Of a DNA stretch of 64,000 nt, positions 32,288-40,606 are shown piece after piece; the first letter of the stretch is position 1, and every line of letters starts with the position of its first letter. A program made the position numbers and the translations under genes. The notes beneath the pieces are model-generated. The model had not been told where the DNA came from. It saw only the letters and a list, made by a program, of their open reading frames with translations, and did not search any database. Source of the stretch: Kribbella soli (GTDB taxonomy: Bacteria > Actinomycetota > Actinomycetes > Propionibacteriales > Kribbellaceae); assembly GCF_004331345.1 (NCBI RefSeq), contig NZ_SJJZ01000002.1, positions 186,001 through 250,000 on the forward strand, read 5' to 3'.

Positions 32288-34300
32288 ATGTCCCCTTTGC
32301 ACGAACTCGTCACCGCCCTTGCCGCTCCCTGGGTGGTCCTGTCGCCTCGGTCCGGTCAGCTGACCGGTTCCGGCGCCGAGGGCGTGTACGCCCGGGACCG
32401 CCGGATCCTGTCCCGGCTGAGCGTGACGGTCGACGGACGCGAACCGTTCCCGGTGCATGTCGACGAGCCGGACGCGGCCACCCATCAGTACGTCGCGATG
32501 GTCGAGGGACTCGGCGACACCCGGCACGACCCCACCGTCATGCTGTACCGGACCCGGACCGTCGACTCCGAAGGCCTCACCGAGCGGATCACCCTCGTGA
32601 ACCGTTCCCGGTCGGCAATCGAATGCCGGCTGGATGTTGCCCTCGGCACCGACCTCGCCGGCACGGCCGCGGTCCGCAGTGGCGCCGCCGCCAGTCTGCC
32701 GGAGCTCGCGCCGCTGCCGGACGGTCCCGGTCGCACACGCTGGGAGAGGGACGACACCCGCGTCGTCGTCACCGCCGACCCCGGCGTCTCGGCCACGCCG
32801 CGTGTCGAGCCGGGGGAGGAGTTCACCGTCACCGTGCGGGTGACGGCTGAGTTCCCGAAGTCGAACACCGGCTTCTCGATCGAGCCGCCGGCCGAGCGCA
32901 CGCCGTACGACGTCACTGTTCGCTGTGACGACAAACGCGTCGAACGCTGGCTGAACCGTTCGCTCGAGGACGTCCGCGCGCTCCAGCTCGCCGCGGACGA
33001 CGACCGCTATCTCGGCGCCGGTCCGCCGTGGTACCTCACGCTCTTCGGCCGCGACTCGCTGATCTCGTCGGGCATGCTGATCCCCGTCGACCCCACGCTC
33101 GCCGCCGGCACGCTGCGGGCGCTGGCCGCCCGGCAGGGCACGAAGGTCGACGCCGGGTCGGCCGAACAGCCGGGCAAGATCCCGCACGAGCTACGCGCCG
33201 AGGTCGCCGATCACGGCGGCGGCCTGGTCCTCCCGGCCGTGTACTACGGCACCCACGACGCGACCCAGCTGTGGATCGTCACGCTGCACAAGGCGTGGCG
33301 CTGGGGCATGCCGGCCGACGAGGTCCGCGACCTGCTTCCGAACCTGAAGCGCGCCCTCACCTGGATGAAGGAGTACGCCGACCCGGACGGCGACGGCTTC
33401 CTCGAGTACGTCGACGAGTCGGGCCACGGACTGGCGAACCAGGGCTGGAAGGACTCCAACGACGCGGTGCAGTGGCCGGACGGGACGCTGGCGACGGCGC
33501 CGATCGCGCTGTGCGAGGTGCAGGGATACGCGTACGCCGCTGCCGTGAAGGGCGCCGAACTGCTCGAGGCGTACGGCGAGTCCGGCGACGAGTGGCGTGC
33601 CTGGGCGGCCGCGCTGCAGGAACGCTTCCGCGCCGCGTTCTGGGTCGACGGCTACCCGGCGATCGCGCTCGACGGCGCGAAGAACCCGGTCGCCGGCCGT
33701 GCCTCGAACATGGGCCATCTGCTCGGCACGGGGCTGCTCGACGCGGACGAGGAGCAGACGGTCGCCGACGTGCTCGCCGGCGAGGACCTGAACAGTGGCT
33801 TCGGGCTGCGAACGATGTCCACCGCGATGACCCGCTTCAACCCCCTCGGTTACCACACCGGCAGCGTCTGGCCGCACGACACCGCGATGACGGTCCAAGG
33901 CCTGTTCGCGAGCGGTCAGTCCGACGTCGCGTCGTCGTACGTCGAGGGCCTGGTCCGCGCGGCGGAGGCCTTCGACTACCGCCTGCCGGAGTTGTACGGC
34001 GGCCGCGGGACGAGCGCGGAGAGTACGCCGACGCCGTACCCGCTCTCGTGCCGCCCGCAGGCGTGGGCAGCGGCCTCGGCGGTCGCCGTTCTGGTCGCCG
34101 CGTTCGGCATCGAGCCCGACGTACCCGGCGGCACGCTGACGATCCATCCCGCTGACTCGGTGCCCTGGCAGGTGCTCGAACTCGACGGGGTGCGGGTCGG
34201 CGGCGAGACGTTGTCGCTGCGGTTCGAGAACGGCTCAGTAGTGATCGTGGAAGCCCCTCAAAGTGCTGTGATCAGCGCGAACGCGGACAGTCCGAGGTAG
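32288..34300 (+). CDS. Glycogen-debranching-type protein (six-hairpin glycosidase)
   Basis: A 670-residue protein with an N-terminal beta domain (about 10-215, glycogen debranching enzyme N-terminal type, starting GQLTGSGAEGVYARDRR) and an alpha/alpha six-hairpin domain (about 225-600) with LFGRDSLISSGML, GKIPHELR, NQGWKDSNDA and GYHTGSVWPHDTAM. Related proteins act as amylo-alpha-1,6-glucosidases or on other alpha-glucans or trehalose-like substrates. There is no signal peptide, so it is cytosolic. The 3' end overlaps the convergent LysE gene by 43 bp. Confidence 0.88.
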   Translation: MSPLHELVTALAAPWVVLSPRSGQLTGSGAEGVYARDRRILSRLSVTVDGREPFPVHVDEPDAATHQYVAMVEGLGDTRHDPTVMLYRTRTVDSEGLTERITLVNRSRSAIECRLDVALGTDLAGTAAVRSGAAASLPELAPLPDGPGRTRWERDDTRVVVTADPGVSATPRVEPGEEFTVTVRVTAEFPKSNTGFSIEPPAERTPYDVTVRCDDKRVERWLNRSLEDVRALQLAADDDRYLGAGPPWYLTLFGRDSLISSGMLIPVDPTLAAGTLRALAARQGTKVDAGSAEQPGKIPHELRAEVADHGGGLVLPAVYYGTHDATQLWIVTLHKAWRWGMPADEVRDLLPNLKRALTWMKEYADPDGDGFLEYVDESGHGLANQGWKDSNDAVQWPDGTLATAPIALCEVQGYAYAAAVKGAELLEAYGESGDEWRAWAAALQERFRAAFWVDGYPAIALDGAKNPVAGRASNMGHLLGTGLLDADEEQTVADVLAGEDLNSGFGLRTMSTAMTRFNPLGYHTGSVWPHDTAMTVQGLFASGQSDVASSYVEGLVRAAEAFDYRLPELYGGRGTSAESTPTPYPLSCRPQAWAAASAVAVLVAAFGIEPDVPGGTLTIHPADSVPWQVLELDGVRVGGETLSLRFENGSVVIVEAPQSAVISANADSPR

Positions 34301-34884
34301 ATCGCCGCGACGATCAGGTTGCGCCGCCGGCTCGTCGTACGGACCGAGCGGAAGCGGCGGCCGACGGCGTCCGCGCCGACCGCGTAGCAGAGGTCGAAGG
34401 TGAGGCCGATCAGCAAGGCACCGACGCCGAGCAGCAGGAGTTCGGTGCGGAGCTGAGCGGGATCCGCGCCGCGGGTCGCGAACTGCGGCAGGAACGCGAG
34501 GAAGAACAGCGCGGCCTTCGGGTTGAGCAGGTTCACCACGACGCCGTCGCGGAACACGCGGCCGAGCGGGGCGGCCTGGACATCGGCAGGGTGGTCGGTC
34601 GCTGGGGCCTTGAGCAGCTTGAGACCGAGGTACGCGAGGTAGAGCGCCCCCGCGACGGTGATCGCGGTGAAGAGCGTGGGCGACGCCTGCACGAGGGTGG
34701 CGAGTCCGAGCGCGGTCACGACGATGTAGACGAGCGTCCCGGTCTCGATGGCCAGCGCCGAGACGACGCCCGCGCGGCGGCCCTGGGTGAGGCTGCGGAG
34801 CGAGATGTACAGGTTGTTCGGCCCCGGCATCCCGACCAGCACCACCGTCGCGCCGGTGAACCCCAGCAGCTGACCGATCATCAT
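34258..34884 (-). CDS. LysE/RhtB-family amino-acid exporter
   Basis: A 208-residue, six-helix exporter. It opens MMIGQLLGFTGATVVLVGMPGPNNLY, with the family GPN motif, and has NLLNPKAALFFLAFLPQF (about 117-134) typical of RhtB proteins. It exports amino acids or related metabolites. It is divergent from a MocR regulator, a frequent pairing in which the PLP-dependent regulator controls the transporter. Confidence 0.92.
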   Translation of the reverse strand: MMIGQLLGFTGATVVLVGMPGPNNLYISLRSLTQGRRAGVVSALAIETGTLVYIVVTALGLATLVQASPTLFTAITVAGALYLAYLGLKLLKAPATDHPADVQAAPLGRVFRDGVVVNLLNPKAALFFLAFLPQFATRGADPAQLRTELLLLGVGALLIGLTFDLCYAVGADAVGRRFRSVRTTSRRRNLIVAAIYLGLSAFALITAL

Positions 34885-34908
34885 GTCTTCTCACTCCTGC
34901 TCTCGAAC

Positions 34909-34953
34909 TGGACTGCTTGCTGGTACTAGCCTGGCGGCGCGAGAAGCAGTCCA
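34909..34953. promoter_or_regulatory. Inverted repeat between lysE and mocR
   Basis: TGGACTGCTT at 34909-34918 and AAGCAGTCCA at 34944-34953 are perfect 10-bp complements with centres 35 bp apart. MocR regulators usually bind two separated half-sites, so this is a strong candidate operator for both divergent genes. Confidence 0.6.
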
Positions 34954-34974
34954 CCCGAGCCAATATGAGGAGAA

Positions 34975-36450
34975 GTGGACCGTTCTGGAGACCCGTCGGC
35001 GCTGGCCGACCTGATCGGGCACCGGCTGAGCACCCGCAGCGGCGGCTTGTACCGGCGGCTGGCCGACGAGATCGCCGCCCTGATCGGCTCCGCCGAGCTC
35101 CCGGTCGGCTCCCGCCTCCCGGCCGAACGACGGCTGGCCGACTCGTTGGCGATCAGTCGCTCGACGGTCGTCGCGGCGTACGACGAACTCCGCGCCCGCG
35201 GCCTGGTCGAGAGCAGACGCGGCAGCGGTACGACGGTCGCGCGCGCCGCCGGACGTGGTCGTTCACGATCGGACAAGCAGATGCCGGCCGGGTACGGCGA
35301 GTCGCTGTTCCACCGGATCACCGTCGGACCAGGCGAGGTCATCTCGCTCACGTACGCCGTGGATCCCGGGCTGCCCGAACTGTCGTCGGAGCTGATCGAG
35401 CTGGCCTCCGACGAGCTGCCCGCACTGCTCGGCGACGTCGGGTATCACCCGCGCGGTCTGCCGGTGCTGCGCGAGCGGATCGCGGAACACTTCACCGAGG
35501 CCGGGCTGCCGACGTCGCCCGACGAGATCGTGGTGACGACCGGCGCGCACCAGGCGATCGCGCTGGCGACGCAGATGTACCTGCGCAACGGTGCCGCGGT
35601 CGCCATCGAGCAGCCGAGCTGGCCGGGGTGCTTCGACCTGTTCGGCGCGGCCGGCGGGCGAGTGGTCGGTGTACCGCTGGACGACGCCGGGATCCGCCCC
35701 GACCTGCTCGAGGCCGCGTTCGCGGAGCATCAGCCGGCGATGCTGTTCGTGATGCCGACGTTCCACAACCCGACCGGCCGGCTGATGTCGGCGAACCGCC
35801 GCCGGCAGGTCGCGGAGCTGGCAGCGCGGCACCGGGTCGTCGTAGTCGAGGACAACGCGTACTCGGCGTGGGATCCGGCCGGTCCGGAGATCCCGCCGCC
35901 ACTGGCGGCGTACGCGCCGGACGATGCCGAAGTGCTGACGATCGGGTCGGTGTCGAAGGCCGTGTGGGGTGGACTGCGGATCGGATGGATCCGGACGTCG
36001 CGGCCGCTCGCCGAGCGGCTGGCGCGGCACAAGGCGCTGGCCGACCTCGGGAGTCCGCTCATCGACCAGGCACTGACTGCTCGGCTGCTGCCGCGGCTCA
36101 CCGAGCTGACGTCGGCGCGGGCGCGACTGGCGACCGTACGGAAGAAGCTGATGGGGGAGTTGCTGACCGAACGACTACCGGACTGGGAATGGTCGCCGCC
36201 GACCGGCGGGTCTGCCTTGTGGGTCCGGTTGCCGGACACCGACGCGCGGGTGTTCGCCCAGGTGGCGTTGCGGCACGGCGTCGAGGTGGTGGCCGGCCAG
36301 GCGATGGACCCATCGGGTGCGCACAACGACTACCTGCGGGTGCCGTTCGCCTACTCCGAGCAAGTGCTTGATGATGCGGTCACGCGGCTGTCGCGGGCCT
36401 GGCAGGAACTGCGGCGGCACGGGCCCGGTCCCGGCGTACCTGTCGTGTGA
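34975..36450 (+). CDS. MocR-type (GntR/aminotransferase) regulator
   Basis: A 491-residue fusion of a GntR winged helix (about 22-90; ELPVGSRLPAERRLADSLAI, SRSTVVAAYDELRARGLVES) with a class I aminotransferase-like domain (about 120-480). The PLP lysine is in SVSKAVWGGLRIGW (Lys 328), with PTFHNPTG and EDNAYSAWD also present. It probably senses PLP, vitamin B6 or an amino-acid adduct. The GTG start follows GAGGAGAA. It is divergent from the LysE exporter and probably regulates it. Confidence 0.93.
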   Translation: MDRSGDPSALADLIGHRLSTRSGGLYRRLADEIAALIGSAELPVGSRLPAERRLADSLAISRSTVVAAYDELRARGLVESRRGSGTTVARAAGRGRSRSDKQMPAGYGESLFHRITVGPGEVISLTYAVDPGLPELSSELIELASDELPALLGDVGYHPRGLPVLRERIAEHFTEAGLPTSPDEIVVTTGAHQAIALATQMYLRNGAAVAIEQPSWPGCFDLFGAAGGRVVGVPLDDAGIRPDLLEAAFAEHQPAMLFVMPTFHNPTGRLMSANRRRQVAELAARHRVVVVEDNAYSAWDPAGPEIPPPLAAYAPDDAEVLTIGSVSKAVWGGLRIGWIRTSRPLAERLARHKALADLGSPLIDQALTARLLPRLTELTSARARLATVRKKLMGELLTERLPDWEWSPPTGGSALWVRLPDTDARVFAQVALRHGVEVVAGQAMDPSGAHNDYLRVPFAYSEQVLDDAVTRLSRAWQELRRHGPGPGVPVV

Positions 36451-36495
36451 CCTGGCGTGTGAACCTGCCGCGTCAACTTGCCGGGTAAACAGAGG

Positions 36496-36529
36496 GATGG
36501 CGGTTCACCGTCTCGGGTGAACCGCCATC
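36496..36529. terminator. Bidirectional terminator hairpin
   Basis: Perfect 14-bp stem GATGGCGGTTCACC / GGTGAACCGCCATC with a 6-nt loop (GTCTCG), between the convergent mocR and DUF7455 genes. Confidence 0.82.
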
Positions 36530-36583
36530 GAAGCCTGTGATGACTTTGGCGCCGACGCTGGCGCGTTTAGAACAGCGTGTGGG

Positions 36584-36817
36584 TCACCGCTCGTCGTCTA
36601 CGGCGACCGTGGAGGGGGTGGCTTCGAGCCGACCGGTCTCGTCGTGGATGGTGATCGCGATGTCGCGCAGCTTCTCCGAGTGCTCGCGGCCGTGGTGGGC
36701 GCAGAAAAGTAGCTCCCCACCGCTGGTCAGAGTGACTCGGACGTAGGCCTGCGCACCGCAGCGGTCACAACGATCCGCGGCCGACAGGGCCGAACTCGGG
36801 GCGAGTGCTGTAGTCAT
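36584..36817 (-). CDS. DUF7455-like zinc-binding small protein
   Basis: A 77-residue protein. ADRCDRCGAQAYVRV and LLFCAHHGREH give a CxxC plus CxxH zinc site (about residues 17-20 and 39-44), followed by an acidic tail. Small proteins of this type sit between the principal sigma factor and parE in many actinobacteria and are classed as DUF7455; the function is unknown. Here it keeps its place next to parE (divergent), but sigA is about 18 kb away. Confidence 0.82.
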   Translation of the reverse strand: MTTALAPSSALSAADRCDRCGAQAYVRVTLTSGGELLFCAHHGREHSEKLRDIAITIHDETGRLEATPSTVAVDDER

Positions 36818-37209
36818 TGAGGCCTCATCTCATCTAGTTCCGTACTCACCAGATTGCAACATCCTGACATGCGGATCGCTTCCCGGTGGGGAGAACGTGT
36901 CCGTATGTGAGACGAACCACCTGTCTTCGTATGACGCTTGCTGACGCGGAATCGTTTCGTCGGCGGGCGATTTTCTGGTGAGCCACGGAGGCGGGTCCTA
37001 CTTCTCTCACTGTGAGCCATGAAGCCGTTACCGTCTGCTCGGGATCGGAGTGTCGTACGCCACTCTTAATCGAGTCCGGATCGATACCTGTCGCGACACG
37101 TATCTCCCATACCCAGCCGCAGGCCTCCGCAGGCCCCGCCTGCCGCGTTTTGGGGGTGCGGCCGCATAAGCTGCGGTGTGTAAGTGTGGCAAACCAGTGA
37201 AGGAGCCCT
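36818..37209. other. 392-bp intergenic region between DUF7455 and parE
   Basis: No convincing gene on either strand. It carries divergent promoters for the DUF7455 gene and parE, a perfect 10-bp palindrome TGTCGCGACA at 37089-37098, and a good ribosome site (AAGGAG) before the parE GTG. It is less GC-rich than its surroundings, as expected of a promoter region. Confidence 0.5.
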
Positions 37210-39294
37210 GTGGCCGCCCCGACGCCTCGCAGTACCGAGATCGACCCGGCGTACAACGCCCGCCATCTGCTCGTCCTCGAAGGACTCGAGGCGGTCCGGA
37301 AGCGGCCCGGGATGTACATCGGGTCCACCGACAGCCGCGGCCTGATGCACTGCCTGTGGGAGATCATCGACAACGCCGTCGACGAGGCCCTGGCCGGCCA
37401 CGGCGAGCGGATCGACGTCGTGCTCTACAAGGACGGCTCGGTCGAGGTGGTCGACCGTGCGCGCGGGATCCCGGTCGACATCGAGCCGAAGACCAAGCTC
37501 AGCGGTGTCGAGGTCGTGTTCACCAAGCTGCACGCCGGCGGCAAGTTCGGCGGCGGGTCGTACAACGCGTCCGGTGGTCTGCACGGTGTCGGCGCGTCGG
37601 TGGTGAACGCGCTGTCCGCGCGGCTGGACGTCGAGGTCGACCGTGGCGGCGTGATCTGGACGACGTCGTTCCGGCGCGGTGTGGCCGGTGAGTTCGACGG
37701 CGAGGGCGCCAACGCGAGCTTCAGCCCGGCGAAGGGGCTGCGCAAGGCCGGCCGGGCGAAGAAGGGTGTCACCGGCACCCGGATTCGGTACTGGGCGGAC
37801 CGGCAGATCTTCACCAAGGACGCGGCCTTCAACTACGACGAGCTGGTCACCCGGGCGCGGCAGACGTCGTTCCTGGTGCCGGGGCTCGAGCTGGTGATCC
37901 GCGACGAGCGCGGCGACGAGATCACCGAGGAGACCTTCAAGCACGACGGCGGGATCAGCGAGTTCTGCGAGTTCCTGGCGACGGACCAGAAGGTGACCGA
38001 GGTCGTCCGGCTGGCCGGGACCGGTCACTTCACCGAGACCGTGCCGATGCTCGATGACGCCGGCCACATGACGCCGACCGACGTCGAGCGGGACCTGGAA
38101 GTCGACATCGCGGTCCGCTGGGGCGACGGGTACGAGACCGAGCTGCGCTCGTTCGTGAACATCGTCGCGACGCCGAAGGGCGGCACTCACGTCGCCGGGT
38201 TCGAGCGGGCACTGTCGAAGAGTTTCACGAACGCGCTTGACGGCACCCGGCTGCTGAAGAGCGGCGAGGAGATCATCAAGGACGACGTACTCGAGGGTCT
38301 GACCGCGGTCGTGACGGTGCGGCTGGCCGAGCCGCAATTCGACGGGCAGACGAAGGAAGTGCTGGGTACACCGGCGGCGTCGCGGATCGTCGCGAAGGTC
38401 GTGCAGTCCGAGCTCGAGTCGTTCCTGACGTCGACGAAACGTGAGTTCAAGGCGCAGGCACGCGCCGTACTGGAGAAGATCGTCGCGGCGTCCCGGACCC
38501 GCGTTGCCGCGCGTCAGCACCGGGAGCTGCAGCGGCGGAAGACCGCGCTGGAGTCGTCGGCGCTGCCGGCGAAGCTCGCGGACTGCCGGAGCAACGACGT
38601 CGACCGGTCCGAGCTGTTCATCGTCGAGGGTGATTCGGCGCTCGGTACGGCGAAGCTCGCGCGGAGCTCGGAGTTCCAGGCGCTGCTGCCGATCCGCGGC
38701 AAGATCCTGAACGTGCAGAAGGCGTCCGTCAGCGACGTCCTGAAGAACGTCGAGTGCGCGTCGATCATCCAGGTGGTCGGAGCCGGCTCGGGCCGCACGT
38801 TCGACCTCGAGCAGGCGCGCTACGGCAAGATCATCTTCATGGCGGACGCCGACTCCGACGGCGCCCACATCCGGACGCTGCTCGCGACGCTCTTCTTCCG
38901 GTACATGCGGCCGCTGGTGGAGGCGGGGCGGGTCTACACCGCCGTACCGCCGCTGCACAGGTTCGAGCTGACGAACCCGAAGAAGGGGCAGGACAAGTAC
39001 CTGTACACGTACAGCGACTCGGAGTACCAGCGGAAGACGGCCGAACTGATGAAGAAGGGCGTCCGCTGGAAGGAGCCACCGCAGCGCTACAAGGGTCTCG
39101 GTGAAATGGACGCCGACCAGCTGGCCGAAACCACCATGGACCCTCGGCACCGCACCCTCCGCCGCATCACGGTGGACGACGCCGAGGCTGCCGCCCAGGT
39201 CTTCGACCTCCTGATGGGCAACGACGTAGCCCCCCGCAAGGAGTTCCTCGTCCAAGGCGCGTACGAACTAGACGAAAACCGCATCGACGTCTGA
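37210..39294 (+). CDS. parE: DNA topoisomerase IV subunit B (second gyrase-B-type subunit)
   Basis: A 694-residue type IIA topoisomerase ATPase subunit. The GHKL ATPase has EIIDNAVDEALAG (about 55-67) and ASGGLHGVGASVVNAL. The TOPRIM domain has IVEGDSALGTAKLARSSEF and IIFMADADSDGAHIRTLL, and the C-terminus contains PPQRYKGLGEMDADQL. EGDSALG in place of EGDSAGG is seen in actinobacterial ParE-type proteins. The partner subunit ParC is encoded at 58416-60863 on the other strand. The GTG start follows AAGGAG. Confidence 0.94.
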   Translation: MAAPTPRSTEIDPAYNARHLLVLEGLEAVRKRPGMYIGSTDSRGLMHCLWEIIDNAVDEALAGHGERIDVVLYKDGSVEVVDRARGIPVDIEPKTKLSGVEVVFTKLHAGGKFGGGSYNASGGLHGVGASVVNALSARLDVEVDRGGVIWTTSFRRGVAGEFDGEGANASFSPAKGLRKAGRAKKGVTGTRIRYWADRQIFTKDAAFNYDELVTRARQTSFLVPGLELVIRDERGDEITEETFKHDGGISEFCEFLATDQKVTEVVRLAGTGHFTETVPMLDDAGHMTPTDVERDLEVDIAVRWGDGYETELRSFVNIVATPKGGTHVAGFERALSKSFTNALDGTRLLKSGEEIIKDDVLEGLTAVVTVRLAEPQFDGQTKEVLGTPAASRIVAKVVQSELESFLTSTKREFKAQARAVLEKIVAASRTRVAARQHRELQRRKTALESSALPAKLADCRSNDVDRSELFIVEGDSALGTAKLARSSEFQALLPIRGKILNVQKASVSDVLKNVECASIIQVVGAGSGRTFDLEQARYGKIIFMADADSDGAHIRTLLATLFFRYMRPLVEAGRVYTAVPPLHRFELTNPKKGQDKYLYTYSDSEYQRKTAELMKKGVRWKEPPQRYKGLGEMDADQLAETTMDPRHRTLRRITVDDAEAAAQVFDLLMGNDVAPRKEFLVQGAYELDENRIDV

Positions 39295-39335
39295 GTTGGT
39301 GCGGAGTACTGCGCAGGAGCTGAAAGGACACCGCT

Positions 39336-39349
39336 TCGCGGCGCCGCGA
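39336..39349. other. 14-bp perfect palindrome after parE
   Basis: TCGCGGCGCCGCGA reads the same on both strands, 41 bp after the parE stop. It may contribute to termination together with the long palindrome that follows. Confidence 0.35.
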
Positions 39350-39385
39350 CTGTGGTGATGGGTAGGACTAGCGCACGCACAACGA

Positions 39386-39470
39386 ACGTCCAGCCCATCA
39401 CAATTGCCAACAGCTCGGGGCGCGCACGCCTGTGCGCGCCGACTGCGGTCGATTGTGATGGCCTGGACGT
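39386..39470. repeat. 85-bp imperfect palindrome, copy B
   Basis: Left arm begins ACGTCCAGCCCATCACAAT (39386-39404); the right arm, read on the other strand, begins ACGTCCAGGCCATCACAAT (39452-39470). The outer 21 positions match at 19. Inside is a second perfect hairpin, GGCGCGCAC/GTGCGCGCC (39419-39427 and 39432-39440, 4-nt loop). It is the same length as copy A (18997-19081), with similar ends in opposite orientation. It lies between the convergent parE and PH-domain genes. Confidence 0.72.
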
Positions 39471-39501
39471 CCGCTCGCTCTGCGGCGGGAACGGTTGTCG
39501 G

Positions 39502-39867
39502 CTACCGCATGATGTTCCACAGCACGATGTTGTGCGCGTGGGCGGCCTTCTCGTCCCCACGGAACTGGACCTCGTACGTCGTGCCGCTCACGTGCACCGC
39601 GATTGTGCTCGTGGACGCGAACTTCCCGAACATGGACTTGTCCGATACGTAGGACACCGACTGGATCTTGCTGTACGGAATGCTCGTCAATGCGGTCTTC
39701 TTGCCGACGAACGAGTTGTCCTGCACGATCACCCGGAGGTTGGTGAGACCGATGAACCCGGTGCCGACACCGAGTCCGTCGTACACGGCGACGATGCTCT
39801 CGCCGGTGAGCAAGCCGGCAGCGATCTTGTCGAACTGCTCCTGCTTGTCGAACACAGGCTGATTCAT
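39502..39867 (-). CDS. PH-domain protein (bacterial PH type)
   Basis: A 121-residue cytosolic protein. After an N-terminal helix (EQFDKIAAGLLTGESIVAVYD) it forms a beta-rich domain: GTGFIGLTNLRVIVQDNSFV, SIPYSKIQSVSYVSDKSM and IAVHVSGTTYEVQFRGDEK, ending in a helix. This fits a short bacterial pleckstrin-homology-like protein; the role is unknown. ATG 39867 is preferred because the frame upstream is low-complexity and overlaps the HAD promoter. Confidence 0.78.
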   Translation of the reverse strand: MNQPVFDKQEQFDKIAAGLLTGESIVAVYDGLGVGTGFIGLTNLRVIVQDNSFVGKKTALTSIPYSKIQSVSYVSDKSMFGKFASTSTIAVHVSGTTYEVQFRGDEKAAHAHNIVLWNIMR

Positions 39868-39955
39868 GGAGGCCTCTCTTGGAAGATGCGCACCCCTACG
39901 CAACGTGACGAGGGTAGTTGATGGCGGAGCGGGTGGCGTGTGTGAGGGTGGGGGC

Positions 39956-40606
39956 GTGGAGCGGAGACCTCGGCTGGCTTGTTTTGATCTGGATAACACG
40001 CTGATCGATCGGGACGGGGCGTTTCTGAAGTGGGGTCGGTGGTGGGCGGACTCGAATGGGCTGGGGGAGTCCGCGGTCGAGTGGTTGGTTGCTCATGACA
40101 ACGGTGGGTTCAGGCCGCGGGCGGAGCTGTTCGAGCTGGCCCGGGCGCGGTTCGGGCTCGCTGCTTCGGTGGATGAGCTGGTGGCGTCGTACGACGAGGA
40201 GCATCCGTTGTTCGCCTGGGTCGAGCAGCCTGTGCTCGACGGACTGGTCGACCTGCGCGCGGCCGGCTGGCGCATCGCGGTGGTGACGAACGGCCGCACC
40301 GTCCAGCAGAACCTGAAACTCGAGTACACCCAGATCGCCGACGCCATCGACTACGCCTGTGTCTCCGAGACAGTCGGCGTCCGCAAACCCGACCGACGAA
40401 TCTTCGAACTAGCCGCATCCCAAACCGGCACAACCCTCGACGACGGCTGGATGGTGGGCGATCACCCCTCCCACGACATCGCCGGCGGCATCGCAGCAGG
40501 CCTCCACACGATCCAGATCGGAAGCCGCCACGTGCCCGACGCCCCAGTCGCGGACCATCAGTTCGACTCGGTAGTGAAGGCGTTCCCGGTCATCTTGGCG
40601 GGATGA
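39956..40606 (+). CDS. HAD-superfamily hydrolase
   Basis: A 216-residue phosphatase-like protein with all four HAD motifs: CFDLDNTLID (nucleophile Asp, about 8-17), VVTNG, RKPDRRIF (Lys), and VGDHPSHDIAGG (acidic loop). An alpha-helical cap follows motif I, as in small phosphatases such as phosphoglycolate phosphatase-like enzymes. The substrate is unknown. GTG 39956 is the likely start, after GAGGGTGGGG; an earlier frame-open stretch overlaps the PH-domain gene. It overlaps the convergent glycosidase end by 17 bp. Confidence 0.88.
   Translation: MERRPRLACFDLDNTLIDRDGAFLKWGRWWADSNGLGESAVEWLVAHDNGGFRPRAELFELARARFGLAASVDELVASYDEEHPLFAWVEQPVLDGLVDLRAAGWRIAVVTNGRTVQQNLKLEYTQIADAIDYACVSETVGVRKPDRRIFELAASQTGTTLDDGWMVGDHPSHDIAGGIAAGLHTIQIGSRHVPDAPVADHQFDSVVKAFPVILAG

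Noticed and set aside
36814-37373. Small open frames in the DUF7455-parE gap
   Set aside because: No ribosome sites or recognisable folds; they cross promoter sequence and the parE start.
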